Below the pieces are notes generated by a model. The model was not told the origin of the DNA. It did no database searches and saw nothing but the letters and a program-made list of their open reading frames with translations. Both the position numbers and the translations under genes were made by a program. From Bactericera cockerelli (lineage: Eukaryota > Arthropoda > Insecta > Hemiptera > Triozidae), in NCBI GenBank assembly GCA_024516035.1, contig CM044958.1:49705423-49769422 (forward strand): 64,000 bases of DNA. The letters run 5' to 3'. Numbering within the stretch: position 1 is the first letter of the stretch; each line of letters starts with the position of its first letter. Shown here one piece after another: positions 31,695 through 43,340 of the stretch.

Positions 31695-32863
31695 CCCTTT
31701 AACAACCAATGTAAACTGTAGTTTACATCGAAGTTTACTCGTTGATTTTGGAGGTGCTAGGCATCATATCGATGCCGCAACCTAGCGGATTTATTTCTCA
31801 ACATGTTCTGAGCACGTTCCGCATAATTTCATTGTTTACTTTTGTCTCTAACTTTTCAAATCAGTGATTTTGAGACGGAAAACAGGTGGCTGTACAATTT
31901 TGTCGAAAACAGTGAATTTAAGTAAAGTTTTGGATGCCTTTTTGGTAACCAAGTGGTTTTGTATTTTTTTTAAGGTAAGTTTATCTTGTTTTCTTTTGAT
32001 TTGCTATGAATAAGACAGTTTTCCTTTTTTAGTTTGGAAGCAATCGTCAATCTAGGAATGTAACCTGGAGTTTACAGTGGTAACGAAAGGTATGATAAGT
32101 TAAAAAATATTGATGTAAATTCTTTAAATGTTTCAGTCCATTATTTGCATCAGTTCAATTTTTTATGCATTACCGGCCCAATATCTAGTTGTAGAACGTT
32201 TAAATTTACCGCATAGATATCAAGAATAGAAAGTGGTACCTTCGATTGGTCTATTATGTCATTGGAGTGGCAATAGTTAACTCCTGGATCATCTATAGAG
32301 AGGACTGTAGACAGCTGGGGGTAAAAGCATTACCATTGCTCCGATTTCAATCTTCAATCGCAAAATCTCTCATATCTAGGCCTCAGCCTAGAAGAAGAGG
32401 CCGCCCATCTCTTGCAGAACCTGTACAGCCTGCTGTTCTATCAGTTCACGACCGACGCTTGGCTGCTGAAGAGCAGCGATATGATCAAGTCGCCCATTGG
32501 CCAAGGTATGGGCCTAAGAAGAGATGCAAGGTGTGCAGTTGTGCACAGTTGGAGTAACTACCGTTAATTGTGAGAAGTGTGATCTCAACTTTTGCTTCAC
32601 AAAGAACAAAAACTGTTTCGTGGAGTACCACCGACGTTAGAAGTGACGATTTTCATTGTTACAAAAATATTGACATTATTATTAGTTAATTCTTGTACCT
32701 TTCGTTACCATTGTAAACCACAGTTTACATTTTTAGACCCCACCCCCAAATTGACTTTTTCACCATTTTTTTTTTAAAACCTATTTTTGAATGATAAATA
32801 AAAGAAAAAAATGTACTTAAAAAAAATCCTGTATTGTTCTTTCATAATTCGGTAATTAAAGGG
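31695..32863 (+). mobile_element. Decayed piggyBac-like transposon
   Basis: CCCTTTAACAACC at the left end and the reverse complement of CCCTTTAATTACC at the right end form a short inverted terminus. Intact TTAA follows at 32864-32867 and a degenerate TAAA precedes it. Subterminal GTAAACTGTAGTTTAC and GTAAACCACAGTTTAC palindromes mark both ends. It contains a C-terminal transposase remnant. Most of the transposase is missing, so this copy cannot move itself. Confidence 0.85.
32246..32638 (+). pseudogene. piggyBac transposase C-terminal remnant (frameshifted)
   Basis: The translation includes VAIVNSWIIYREDCRQLG, RRRGRPSLAEP and HWPRYGPKKRCKVCSC. This is the order seen at the C-terminus of piggyBac/PGBD transposases: the end of the RNase H-like catalytic region, a basic linker, then a cysteine-rich zinc-binding domain. 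At about 32557 the frame is broken by a stop. The adjoining frame continues with VNCEKCDLNFCFTK and a Cys-x-x-Cys pattern, ending at TAG 32636-32638. The catalytic Asp triad region is not present. Confidence 0.85.
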
Positions 32864-33059
32864 TTAAGACGAGGAGAGGCAGTGTATTCACGGCATGAGA
32901 TTTAATTGAAAAAGCAAGAGCTCCGAAAATTTCGGCCGTGAAATTTTTCAAAAAAACCAAACTTAATTTGCACCGCGCAGACATTTTTGTGGTGAAATAA
33001 AAACCCCGCTGAGATACCCGACTCTGGTTTCAATTTGAAGCTTAACGGCTTTTCACTGT

Positions 33060-33860
33060 TCTACTACACACTTCTTTGTACTTCTCTCTTTATCTCTTCC
33101 TTTCCAAACCTGCTATCTCTTTCTCTCTCTCTCCCTTTCCGACCCTGCTATCTCTTTCTCTCTCTCTCCCTTTCCAACCCTCTTATCTTTTTCTCTCTTC
33201 TATCTCATTTTATCGCCTATTCTCTCTTTCCCTTTTCGACCCTCCTATATCTTTCTCTCTCTCTCTCCCTCCCTCCCTCCCTTGTCCAACTTTTTCTCCT
33301 ACATTTCTCTGTAACAGTTGTTTTCGTCATCTCTCTCTCTCTTTTCCAACTAACCTCTACACTTTCACAATTATTTTCTTTTCTTACCTCTCTCTTTCTC
33401 TCTCCTCTTTTACCTTACTTACTTGCCTACTAATGTTTTGCTGCTTCATCTGTATTATTTGGAAATTTCTCCCAATTTTTTTTTTTTTTTTTTTTTTTTT
33501 CAGATTTTTCTGCCAGTTTCACTTTTCTCCTCTCATATTCTCTCTCACTCTCACTCTTTCTCTTTTTTTTATATTCATTTTTCTCTTTTACACTTTTTTT
33601 ACCATAGAGGCAGAATAAATTCTCTCTCTCTCACTCTTCTTTTCTATTTTTCCCATTTACACTACCTTTGTCGCTTTCTTTCCCATAGAGGAAAAAAAAA
33701 GATCAACCTTACCCCTCATCTCTCTTTATTTCTCCATCCCCATATATTTATCCTCTCCTCACTCCCCTCCCATTCGCCTTTTCTCTTTCAATTTATTTCC
33801 CCTCTTTTCCTTTCTTTCTCCCCTCCCCCTCACTTTCTTCATAAAAAGTTTTTCTCGACA
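33060..33860. repeat. Long pyrimidine-rich tract
   Basis: Tandem blocks of CTATCTCTTTCTCTCTCTCT and CCCTTTCCRACCCT repeat four times at 33105-33260, followed by general C/T sequence and a T22 run. The long Ser/Phe/Leu-rich frames are artefacts. Confidence 0.9.
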
Positions 33861-34197
33861 CCCAAATCTCATAGCACGAAAGGAATTTATTTTTATTCGA
33901 AAAGTACATAAAATTTAATGATTCAGTGTTTTGTTTTATAGGCCCGTTGTCGATCCGTGTTCTTTCGAGAGGCTGCGAGGGGCGAAAAGTGGGAATTTTC
34001 AGTAAATATTTTTTTTCCCTTGATTTTTTTTCCCAGGCTGTAAATGGAATATTGAGAGGGGGAGAAGAGATGGAGGGGAAATCGTAATTTAGGGTGAGAG
34101 AAATAGAGGGAGGGAGATCCGGAGATGGGAGAGGAATAACAATAGAATATAAGAGTAGAGGAAAAAGAGGGAAGGGAATGGGGGATGTTATTGTAAT

Positions 34198-34535
34198 TGA
34201 ATGCCAGCCTCCGTGGCGTAACGGCAGTGACTACTGCCCGTAGTCCAGAGATCCCAAGTTCGATCCCCGGTTGGTGCGGACTTTTCGAAGAAAATACTGT
34301 TTCCTCCAAACATGTGAGGCTTGCATTTCCGGCCCAACCTTCTGTGAGTTTAATGTGGGAAGCTGGTACAATTCCCAGAGAATAGAGGGAACACCCCCGT
34401 CCTGATCAGAACGTTAAAACCAAAGAGAATCGTTGGCAATAGGAAAGGCATCCAGCCATAAAAAAATGTGCTCCACCTTACCAACCTCAAACATGAGGTT
34501 GAACAAAGCCGACCCCAAAAGCAACATAAGCTAAT
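34198..34535 (+). mobile_element. tRNA-headed SINE, family C2
   Basis: The head CCTCCGTGGCGTAACGGCAG, the B box AGTTCGATCCCCGGTTGG, the shared body (GCATTTCCGGCCCAACC and ACACCCCCGTCCTGATC) and the tail GGCATCCAGCC to ATGAGGTTGAACAAAGCCG appear in order. The tail differs from family C1 (8865, 59550), although heads and bodies match. Confidence 0.85.
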
Positions 34536-34554
34536 ATGGGATAATAACAAGGGA

Positions 34555-34760
34555 GAATATTATTTTTATCAATATTATTATTCAATACTTGATGAGGAGG
34601 GCAAAATAATACAAACATATAATCAAAAACAAATATATTACAAAATGGATAATAAGAAAAACAAGAAAAAAGAAAATACATTAATACAATTTATAATGAT
34701 GTCGTCTTAACTAAAGGGCGGGGTTATTGCCAATGACGATCTCTTCCACCCAACCCTTAG
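34555..34760 (-). mobile_element. LINE-like 3' end, family H
   Basis: AAAGGGCGGGGTTATTGCC and GATCTCTTCCACCCAACCC end an A/T-rich segment, as at 9340 and 18780. It lies directly after the SINE at 34198. Confidence 0.55.
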
Positions 34761-35084
34761 TAATTGCGTATACGTTTTGTGCGGTGAGGCCAGAGCCCCT
34801 TCACAAAAGTGAAAGAACATATACAAAGAAAAGCATTCTATGCAGTTAATGAGTTTCCAGGAGATATCGAGTACTAAATTTACCCTACTCCGATAAATTA
34901 CAATCAGGTTCCATTGCGATCAATTAATAACCGACCGCCCCTGGCGAGGATGAAGTTGATCAATCAACAAATTCAAAAGTGACTCATTCTGTTCAAGATT
35001 TTAAAGTTGGTCCACCCCCCGCCTCCCATGGGCAACAAACCCACATTTTGAGAACCCCTGAAAATGTATCAATTTACTTAAGGA

Positions 35085-35335
35085 CTGTATGCAAAGTTTC
35101 AGCTTTCTATCTTTAATCTAGCCAAACCTAACAAACAAGGCTAGATTGCAGTTCCAAAGGGTTTAACAGCTTGAAAAGAAATACCTCAAGTTCTCACGAT
35201 GGTTGATCGCACATGGAAATATGTGGTTCAAGATGAGCTAACTTTTCTCTTGAGTGTGACTGGAGACCACCACTCCCCCCAGCTGAAGCCAAGCTGGTTA
35301 CAACAACACCAATAACAAAAATTATGAGGGGTGCC
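35085..35335 (-). repeat. Dispersed repeat, family I
   Basis: CAGCTGAAGCCAAGCTGGTT, GAGCTAACTTTTCTCTTGAG and CAAAGGGTTTAACAGC mirror the copy at 22575-22770. Confidence 0.65.
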
Positions 35336-35562
35336 TTAGACTTTAGGAACACACAGTATGTACACAATAAATAATATTTTTTCATAGTAAATTTTACTGA
35401 AATCACCAGGCACATCCGATCTCAATAATATAATCTTTTAGAATTCCTAGAATTATCAGTGAAAAAGCGAGCGCCTTTTGTTTACATTTCCAGGAAGAAA
35501 TTATGAATATACTGCCTGTTTTTACGTAAGATCCAAGTATTTCTATAGACATTGGAAATTTT

Positions 35563-36508
35563 CGTATTTTTTACTTTCCTTATCCTATATAGGACAGGAA
35601 ATTTTACTTTCCTTATCCTTTAACAAGGAAAGTACAGTACGGTTCGAAAATTTGACCTACCCAGTTTTTCATATTTCTGGACTAACCAATCTAACCATAG
35701 CCTTTGGATACCAATAAAGTTGCATTCGGCCATTGGTCCGTGCGCCCAGATGTGTGTCCGTCCGTCCGTGAACACGATAGCTCGAGAACGGTTGATTTTC
35801 TGTATCACACAAACCGGCCGTAAAAAGCTGCTGCAAGGCTTTGGATCGGTTATAGAAAAATAACAATTTTTTTTTTCATGTAACTAAAAATAATAGGGTT
35901 TTTATCCTTTTTTTTTTTTTTTCTTCTTTGTTTTTTATAACTTGAAATTTATAGTACCCCACCCCAATTTACCGGTACTTTTGGGGGGATCCTGCTTGGT
36001 CTAACTTTTACTATTCATCTTAGATGGAGGTTTTGTGAAATCAAATCTAATAATTTTTAGCAGCTGATTATGAGTTCAACGGTAGTCACTGTGGCAGAGC
36101 GAGTTAGCGCGCTAGGCATTGCACACATGGTGACCTGGGTTCGATTCCCAGCGGGGGAGGATTTTTTCTGCTCTGTACTTGGATGTTCGGGGTCCACTCA
36201 TACCTCGTGAGGAAAAATGAGTAGCTGCTTTAATGTGAAGCAGCGAACAGTGGCAGAATCTTAGGCAAAAAAATAATACAAGATATTGTAAATTAAAAGT
36301 GGTAAAGTCCTATGATTCTGCGCTACCCACTAAAATTGTGACATAATAACACAAAGAAAAAGCATTATTATTATATATTATTATTATATTATGAGTCCGA
36401 CAATAATATTTAGCTAAATTGTTACCGTTGAGTCAGCCCCAGTGCAGTGGCGAGATTTGACTTATTTTCAAGTGATAAGGAAAGTCGTGTGGTGTCACAC
36501 CAGTTTAT
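35563..36508. mobile_element. Unclassified transposon with nested SINE
   Basis: ACTTTCCTTATCCTTTAACA and AAGGAAAGTAC near 35600-35635, and GATAAGGAAAGTCGTGTGG near 36475, look like opposite ends of one element. Inside, TGTGTCCGTCCGTCCGTGAA and AGCTCGAGAACGG form a motif common in arthropod transposons. A family A SINE at 36084-36390 interrupts it. No transposase was found. Confidence 0.45.
36084..36390 (+). mobile_element. tRNA-headed SINE, family A
   Basis: GTGGCAGAGCGAGTTAGCGC, the B box GGGTTCGATTCCCAGCGG and the family A body through AATGTGAAGCAGCGAACAG to CCCACTAAAATTGTGACATA are present. The tail is an (ATT)n/(TTA)n run. This is the most tRNA-like B box among the A copies. Confidence 0.88.
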
Positions 36509-36784
36509 TGCTATAATTTCACTCAGCAATATTAATTTTTATTGTTATTTTCGAGCGAAGTGATGTTTTTCCATTTTTTTTTATTCTCCAATCAGAATAA
36601 ATTAATATTTTTTATTGCCTACTTGGCAAATGAATTGAAAGAAAAGAAAGAAAAAAACAATTTCCATTGGATTCGTATTTATTTATTCATTCACTTTTCA
36701 ATATTTTTAAAATACCGTTTCCTCAGTCTTTAATAAATCAAGAATTTTCAACGCTCGGTTTTTTGTTGTTCAATAACCTCTATT

Positions 36785-37310
36785 TAACATCTAGGTCGTT
36801 CGAAACGGGGGTTTTACCCTCCATTCGCTGGAAACTCACAAATGGAGCGCGCTATTAGCTCAGTGGTTAAGCACTCGCTTACTCTGCGGAAGGTTCCGGA
36901 TTCGATGCCCCAGACCGACAAATAATTCGTCTTCTAAATTCGGTTACAGTTGTTTGTAAGGCATACCTTACGTTGCGCTCGTGTTGACCCAGCACTTAAA
37001 TGGGAAGTATTGTGTCACTTCCCGCTCATCAGAGGGGAGGCATACTTCGGAATGGGCAGGCTACAAAACAGACCACAAGCGTCTAGCTCCTGTTTCATGG
37101 TTACGAAATTGACAAGGCGTTGAAACACTCAATGAAAAAGAAAACATTAACCTCACCCAGTCTTGTTTGGGCAAGGAATGCACGCATCACGAGGGTATGA
37201 ATTTGAATGCTCACCAATCCAAATCCAACCCTTGCGGAACGTGTCCTAACTTCAGTGATAGAACGAGAACCGTAACATCAATGTGACCACTGGCAAAGTA
37301 TTTCATATAC
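36785..37310 (-). mobile_element. 5S-derived SINE interrupted by a family F SINE
   Basis: Left part 36800-36842 (GGGGGTTTTACCCTCCATTC, GAAACTCACAAA) and right part from 37144 (ATTAACCTCACCCAG to ATGTGACCACTGGC) together form a diverged 5S-headed SINE on the minus strand. About 12-15 bp of the body normally present at the junction is missing, so the insertion was not clean or decay followed. Confidence 0.7.
36847..37140 (+). mobile_element. tRNA-headed SINE, family F
   Basis: GCGCGCTATTAGCTCAGTGG then TTAAGCACTCGCTTAC and the B-box-like GGATTCGATGCC form the tRNA-like head. The body has GTTTGTAAGGCATACCTTAC, CACTTCCCGCTCATCAGAG and TGTTTCATGGTTACGAAAT. Relatives are at 24715-25016 (minus), 41262-41330 (head only) and 52855-52985 (3' part). 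Confidence 0.8.
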
Positions 37311-37604
37311 CTGTAGATTAATACAACATTCAAGGATGTTCTGTATCCAAGGGCACACCAGCGCCAATGCCTTGCATAACAAGTTAAAGCGCATTATAAG
37401 AAAAGAGAAGAAGAAAAAAAGAGGATGTACTAAGTAGAGAAACGAAGGGAAAATTGAATTTCAATGAACAAGGATTTCTCTGTTGCGAAGTCAATAATTT
37501 TTGAGTTCTCAAAAAAATGTCTTATTTATGAAAATCAAGTTCGAAAAAATTGTTTAAAAAAGAAAGAAAAAAAAAGATATAAAATATCTCTTCCATGTCT
37601 CTTC

Positions 37605-37690
37605 TTAAAATTTAGGTGAGGATGGTCTTCAGCCAACTCGAGTAGAAGAGTAAGCTCGTTCCGACTTCGAGATCATTTTGAGCATTAATT
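37605..37690 (+). repeat. Family I fragment
   Basis: GTCTTCAGCCAACTCGAGTA and AAGCTCGTTCCGAC match the middle of family I. Confidence 0.5.
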
Positions 37691-37819
37691 ATCTGGAAAC
37701 TCAATTAACACATACCGACATCGTGGATTATTATCCTCCTCACAAATCCTCATGAGGATAATTATTCTCCTCACGAGGATAATTTGTGCAAGGCATAATA
37801 GGGTTCGAATAACGATAGT

Positions 37820-37920
37820 TCAATTTGAAAAGTCACCTACTTAGTCCCAACCTCACTGATCGTTGCTTGGCTTCAGCGATTCGAGGAGAAGTGGTATATT
37901 CAACACGACACATGAAATAA
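37820..37920 (-). mobile_element. 5S-derived SINE head fragment
   Basis: GTCCCAACCTCACTGATCG, TTGCTTGGCTTCAGCGAT and GTGGTATATTCAACACGAC are a diverged, reversed 5S head. The body is absent. A hairpin made of two GAGGATAAT inverted copies lies just upstream at 37735-37785. Confidence 0.55.
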
Positions 37921-37960
37921 TTCATCATTCTTTGCTATTCAAATAGTGAAAATACTTTAT

Positions 37961-38375
37961 ACACAGTGGCCAAGTGGGTTAGTGCGCTATTAGGCTTGCA
38001 CACATGGTGACCTGGGTTCGATTCTCAACAGGGCAGGGGTTTTTCTGATTTGTACTTGGATGTCAAGGGTCCACTAATACCACGCGAGGAGAATGAGGAG
38101 CTGCTTTAATGTTTTTTTTTTTTTTTGCCGATCGAATAATACTCTTTCGGTGGGGACTTCCCCCGGAAAGATCACTCGCGATGGTGTTTGAGCCATCGCT
38201 GAGCTCGGATGAATGGAGAAAACACCCCGGAACTACCAGGGGCATGACTTCAGGGTGTGCTTTAATGTGAGCAGCAACTAATGGCGCAGTTATAAGCAAC
38301 AAAAAAAGATATAGGATTATAAAGTCCTATAATTTGTGCTACCCACTGTGATATGATAACACAAAGAAACACATT
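37961..38375 (+). mobile_element. tRNA-headed SINE, family A, split by a retroposon
   Basis: ACAGTGGCCAAGTGGGTTAG, the B box GGGTTCGATTCTCAAC and the body to 38111, resuming at 38258-38375 with AATGTGAGCAGCAACTAATG. Removing 38112-38257 and one 10-bp direct repeat restores the family A order. Confidence 0.85.
38112..38257 (-). mobile_element. Short poly(A) retroposon inserted in a SINE, 10-bp target duplication
   Basis: TGCTTTAATG is duplicated at 38102-38111 and 38258-38267. The insert begins with T15 (a poly(A) tail on the minus strand), followed by about 130 bp with GAATAATACTCTTTCGGTGG and CATCGCTGAGCTCGGATG. No pol III boxes or coding sequence are obvious. It could be a truncated LINE 3' end or a short SINE. 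I saw no second copy in the window. Confidence 0.88.
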
Positions 38376-38924
38376 TGATACATAGACACCAGAGGACGGA
38401 ACAGGGTCTTGATGGAATGCTTTCAGAAGTTCATGTCTTATGAAAACATTTTTTCTTCTCGAAAAATTTCAAATTATTTTTCCTAGGGATTATTTTACAT
38501 TGGCTCTCTTTGTCTAACTATAGACTGAAACCTTCTAGATTAGTTCCTCTCTCTCTTTTTCTCTCATTCTGTATTATATTTCTATCCCTCTCGCACTCAT
38601 TTTTCTTTTTATGTCACATCCCTCTCTCTCTCTCTTTCTCTTTCTATTATCCTCTAAACATGTAATATTTTTGTCTCCCCTACACCCCATATTTTCTGTT
38701 TATGTTTTTATATCTCCTTTTTCATCTTACTCTCTCACCCTCTTAACTTTTGGCTATACCTATCTCTAAGCCCAGCGTGTCCAAAGCCAAGACTAGCGAA
38801 GAGCGAGAATTGGATTTTTATGAACGCCTGACAATTTTTTTATATATGCAATGTGCAATGAATGAAACAAAATAACATTTTTATATCTGCGAGTCCTTGG
38901 AATAATTTATTTGATGAAAAGATG
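38376..38924. other. Interval with CT-rich sequence
   Basis: Unremarkable sequence followed by a loose pyrimidine tract at 38545-38760. Confidence 0.5.
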
Positions 38925-39000
38925 GTAAACCAAGTAGACTTGTAACCCGGAGGTCGATTGTTCGAGTTCCGAGCGTCGAAAATATTATTTTAGGCAGGAT
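38925..39000 (+). mobile_element. tRNA-like SINE head fragment
   Basis: AACCCGGAGGTCGATTGTTC and GAGTTCCGAGCG resemble the forward form of the head at 16790-16876. A similar fragment is at 42935-43000. Confidence 0.4.
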
Positions 39001-40330
39001 TGAGTCATTGTTACATCTAGTACAACTTCTCACTTTTCTCTTTATACTGATTCATTTGATTAGCACAAAAAATACTAGAAACATTATTATTTTACTATCG
39101 TCTCCCTCCTTATCTAGTTATTTATATCATCTCACTTTTATGAAAAGGCAACATCAAACAGATTTCGGAAGAGTTTATAGAAAAAAAAACTCAACCCTAT
39201 TTCTACATTTTATTTCTTTTTAAATCTACGTGATAAAGAGTAGAAATATTTTATGTAGGTAAGTACCTACATATTTTATAATATATATTTTTTTTTTAAT
39301 AAAATAGGTAAGGTAAATTTTACATCTCGGGTAAATTTTATATTTTAATTTCAAAATTAGAGACTAACTCAATTAACGAACACCTACACAAACAGCCTTA
39401 TCAACAAAACATAGACCTCCATCCAACCTACACAAACATTAACTTTCATAAAATATACCTACGTTCATTTCTCTTTTTATTTTTAACTGCAACCTAATTA
39501 GATCTGTTATTTATTACTTCCGAGAAATTTCTAATATTAAAAATCGGAAGTATTGTATTCGTTTTTGTGTATAAAAAAAAAATTGATGCAATTTTTTTCA
39601 TATTTCTGGACGTTTCATAATCTCCTGGGCAACTTTGGTTTTGTGTCGATCTGTTATATGTATACATTCCTTGTTACGTGCAAATCTCGGAAAGTTTTAA
39701 ACGGATTTTGACGATTTTTTTTAAATTTATTCACGAGGAAGTATTGTGTCCATAATAGGCAGTGTATTTTTATTTTCTTTACAAAATAAACTTCTTCCAG
39801 AGACTCTGTTGGATATTGTCATAACTGACAGTATGTTTTTCCTATTTTCTTGGAAAATAAGAAAACTTGAAATAGATTTTACCTACTGAACATATTCATC
39901 ATAGACTTGTCAACATTTTGTCAGCTAAGAGTTTTCAATATACAGATATGCAGGTTTTAATTGTTCATACAATGTGTCGTTGTTGATTGATTATAATATG
40001 TAATATATAATATTCTATAATAGTCACTTTCCATTAGAACTAAAGTCAAACTTAAATAATATTGTAATCCAGATAACAAATCCAGATAACTTATTTGTTT
40101 GATAGCAGAGATTACCTCAGGCAATAAGAGTTTTTATATATATTACTTTGTTTGTCCTCTGGATTGAAATGATGGAAATATTTTTCTGTAGTAAGTGCAG
40201 GTGTATGTAAATAAAACAGGTAGATAATTTTTTTTATTACCAGGATAAAATAAAAATCAAGTAAAGTAGGTATTTTTAGAAAAGTGAAGAGGTTTTTTAA
40301 TAATGCTTCACCACAGATATTATTAAATCA
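39001..40330. other. A/T-rich stretch without recognised gene
   Basis: CCGAGAAATTTCTAATATTA and AAATCGGAAGTATT near 39520-39555 recur at about 45850-45885, so an old dispersed repeat is present. I see nothing else. Confidence 0.45.
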
Positions 40331-42541
40331 TATACAGGGTGGACCAAAAAAACGTTTACACCCGTTAATGGTAGATTACTGACGACATTTCCAGGCCGGA
40401 TCTGGAATCCGTTTTTTCGGATTCGCCTTCGTAACTGCACAAAGTGATTTTTTGTAACTTTCCAAAAAAGTCCGACTTTGGCTTATTCTTCGGGTCAGTG
40501 CTTTGTTTCTGTTTAAGATGAGTTGATTCTGAACATTTCTGCAGAAAGCCAACAAAATTTCGATGTTTCTAGCTACACTACTTTGTTTTTTACGATTTGG
40601 TTTGGCATCTTTTTTGACACCTGAATAGAAAAAAAATTCTCATGTAAGTTTTTTACACTTTGAAACACTCAAGATTTTCCCGAGCAAATTTTGGCACAGA
40701 CATGGGCAAGTTTGATAAAAGTTGGCGGCCACCCCAAGGATGCTAAAAAATAATTTTACGATTTTTTATCACGTGATCTTCTGGGAAAACGAACCAGGTA
40801 AGTCTCAAAAAATGATGTTCAAAATCTTAAAAGTGTTGACCGTGTAAGGTCGTCTTGTACTCAAAGAGTAATTAGCTATTTATGTCTGATAATTATTTTC
40901 CTTGGAATTAATTAAAGGCCAGTCAAATGAATGATTGTTTGTTTCTCGATGATAGTTTTCAAGCATATTTTTCTGCATTCTATGAAATATTATTTTTAAA
41001 CTTCTTGAGTTTTTATAGTACAAGTTACATAATAATTATTATTCGGATGCTGAAATGGCAGATTTGCATTCGGCAGAATATGGAGCTGCCAACAGGAACA
41101 TTTGGGATCACGTGAAAAACATAGTTTACGAAATACCAGTGGAGACGCAAGAGTAGCAGAATCTGGTAGCAAGAATCCTGTTGGCATTTGATGACCTGAC
41201 AGAAAAACCTGAAATCTTCCGCAACATTAGACGGAACATGATTTGCTGTCTCTGGCGTTCGGACCTGGGTGGGATCTTCCGCATGGCAAGTGACTAGCTT
41301 ACCACTGAGCTAATCGTGCGCTTCTATTCGTTTCTCATTGAACATACTCAGACAAAATGTTTATTTTTAATACCTTTTTGATTTTACCCAAATAGTATAA
41401 AACATAATAAAATTTTATTCATTTTACAAAATATTATATTGTTTTTTTTTCAGGATTTCTATTAGAAGTTGGCAGTCGGTAAATATTTGTTATTTAATTA
41501 GTATTGTTTATGATAGAAGAACCTACCTACATATTTACCTGGCATTATTTTATGAACTCTACTTTCGTTAGGAAAATTCACCAGTTTATTTTCTCTCTTA
41601 GGGAAGCATAAGAAAAACCATCCATTATCAAGGCAGTCTCTCAGGGTCTTACATGAATAATAATTATGTGAATTATGATACCAATAGTATCTGATATAAC
41701 TCAATTTACATATGGTATTACCTCCAAAGAAACCATAAGTTGTTGGTGTTACAACAAGTCAGATACAGGTATGAATAAAATATTCCATCAGATTTTTTTT
41801 GATAATTAAAAAAATATTGATCGTCGAGAATTGAACATCGGTCATACGACTAATAGATACTCTTAGCACTAGCACATCTAGCTAACACCACTGACAATCT
41901 GAAAAGCACGAAAACTATTATTTGAATTTTCCTAAACTGGCTGATGAAGACATGTAAGACCGCGGTATTCAAAAACAGCAATGTAAACAAATTTTGTAAA
42001 CGATACAAGACGCCCTTACACAGTCTACAGCTAGAAAACTCTTAGGAATTTTGAAGAGTTTTTGGCAAACATCTAATAATTTTTCCCAGAAGATCACGTG
42101 ATAAAAAATCGTAAAATTATTTTTTAGCATCCTCGGGGCGGCCGCCAACTTTTATCAAACTTGCCCGTGTCTGTGCCAAAATTTGTTCGGACAAATGTCG
42201 AGTGTTTTATTTAGTAAAAAAGTTTTTTCGTGTGTTTTTTTTCTGTTCAAGTGTGAAAAAATATGACAAACCAAACCGTAAAAAACAAAATAGTGCAGCT
42301 TAAAACATCGAAATTTTGTTGGCTTTCTGCAGAACTGTTCAGAATCAACTCATCTTAAACAGAAACAAAGCACTGACCCGAAGAATAAGCCAAAGTCGGA
42401 CTTTTTTGGAAAGTTACAAAAAATCACTTTGTGCAGTTACGAAGGCGAATCCGAAAAAAACGGATTCCAGATCCGGCCTGGAAATGTCGTCAGTAATCTA
42501 CCATTAACGGGTGTAAACGTTTTTTTGGTCCACCCTGTATA
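40331..42541. mobile_element. Non-autonomous DNA transposon with ~460-bp inverted termini
   Basis: The left terminus 40335-40789 (CAGGGTGGACCAAAAAAACG onward) and right terminus 42081-42537 (ending in TTTTTTTGGTCCACCCTG) are inverted copies with few differences. TATA lies on both sides, compatible with a TA duplication. The 1.3-kb interior has no transposase and includes a family F SINE head at 41262-41330. Termini of this length are unusual for ordinary Tc1/mariner elements, so the superfamily is left open. Confidence 0.88.
41262..41335 (-). mobile_element. SINE family F head fragment
   Basis: GATCTTCCGCATGGCAAGTG and TAGCTTACCACTGAGCTAAT are the reverse of the family F tRNA-like head. The body is missing. 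Confidence 0.5.
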
Positions 42542-42934
42542 CAAATAATTCATATCTTAACTTTTGTACGTCTACATAATTACACACCTCTTAGATACAG
42601 AAATGAAACGAAATAATTTACTCCCTCCACAAAGTACGGGTAACACACTGGTATTCTATTTATGAGGGAAAAAATGTGTCATCCTCAAGATAGACTGAAA
42701 AATGCAGACAATCTTTAAGTTTATTTCGCGGTGCAAGTATGGCAACATACTTGACAAGCAACACATTGGAAGCGATTCTGAGAAGACAGGTTTCAATTTA
42801 TTTTCGATGCACTTCAACTGAAAATTCTTCTTCACAGAAAGAATAAGAAAAAAAAAAAAAAAAAAAAAAAAAAATGTTTTATGCAAATGTTCAATCTGTT
42901 ATTGAAAATTTTAGAATGTTTTATACGATCATTT

Positions 42935-43005
42935 TGGCGGCGGGCTCGAAACCTGGAGTTAGATGGTTCGAGTTCCAAGAATGACGGAATAATTCTTAAT
43001 ACATT
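42935..43005 (+). mobile_element. tRNA-like SINE head fragment
   Basis: GGCTCGAAACCTGGAGTTAG and TGGTTCGAGTTCCAAG match the head seen at 38925. Confidence 0.4.
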
Positions 43006-43254
43006 ATTTTCTTATTGAATTCGTCATTTTTAAGCTCTTTTTGTTATTAAGACGGTTTGAGTAATAATTTGTGACATTTCTTTTGTGATAGCACAAATGA
43101 TATGATAACCAAATGGAATCTTCGACACTAATAAGATATAATACTTATTCAATTAATTTAGTACTTCGAGAATCAATTCCCGTACATCCAGAAGAAAAAG
43201 ATATTATAACTTTGTGTCAATCACACAGAGTGCACACTCCTCAATAGTGCTCAA

Positions 43255-43340
43255 TTTTATCAAAGCTTGAAACTCGAACCACCGACCTCCAGGTTACAAG
43301 TCCACTGCCTTAATGATCAAGCTGCTGAGGTCGGTTGGTC
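43255..43340 (-). mobile_element. tRNA-like SINE head fragment
   Basis: AACTCGAACCACCGACCTCC, AGTCCACTGCCTTAATG and AAGCTGCTGAGGTCGG form the reversed head, close to 16790-16876. Confidence 0.6.
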
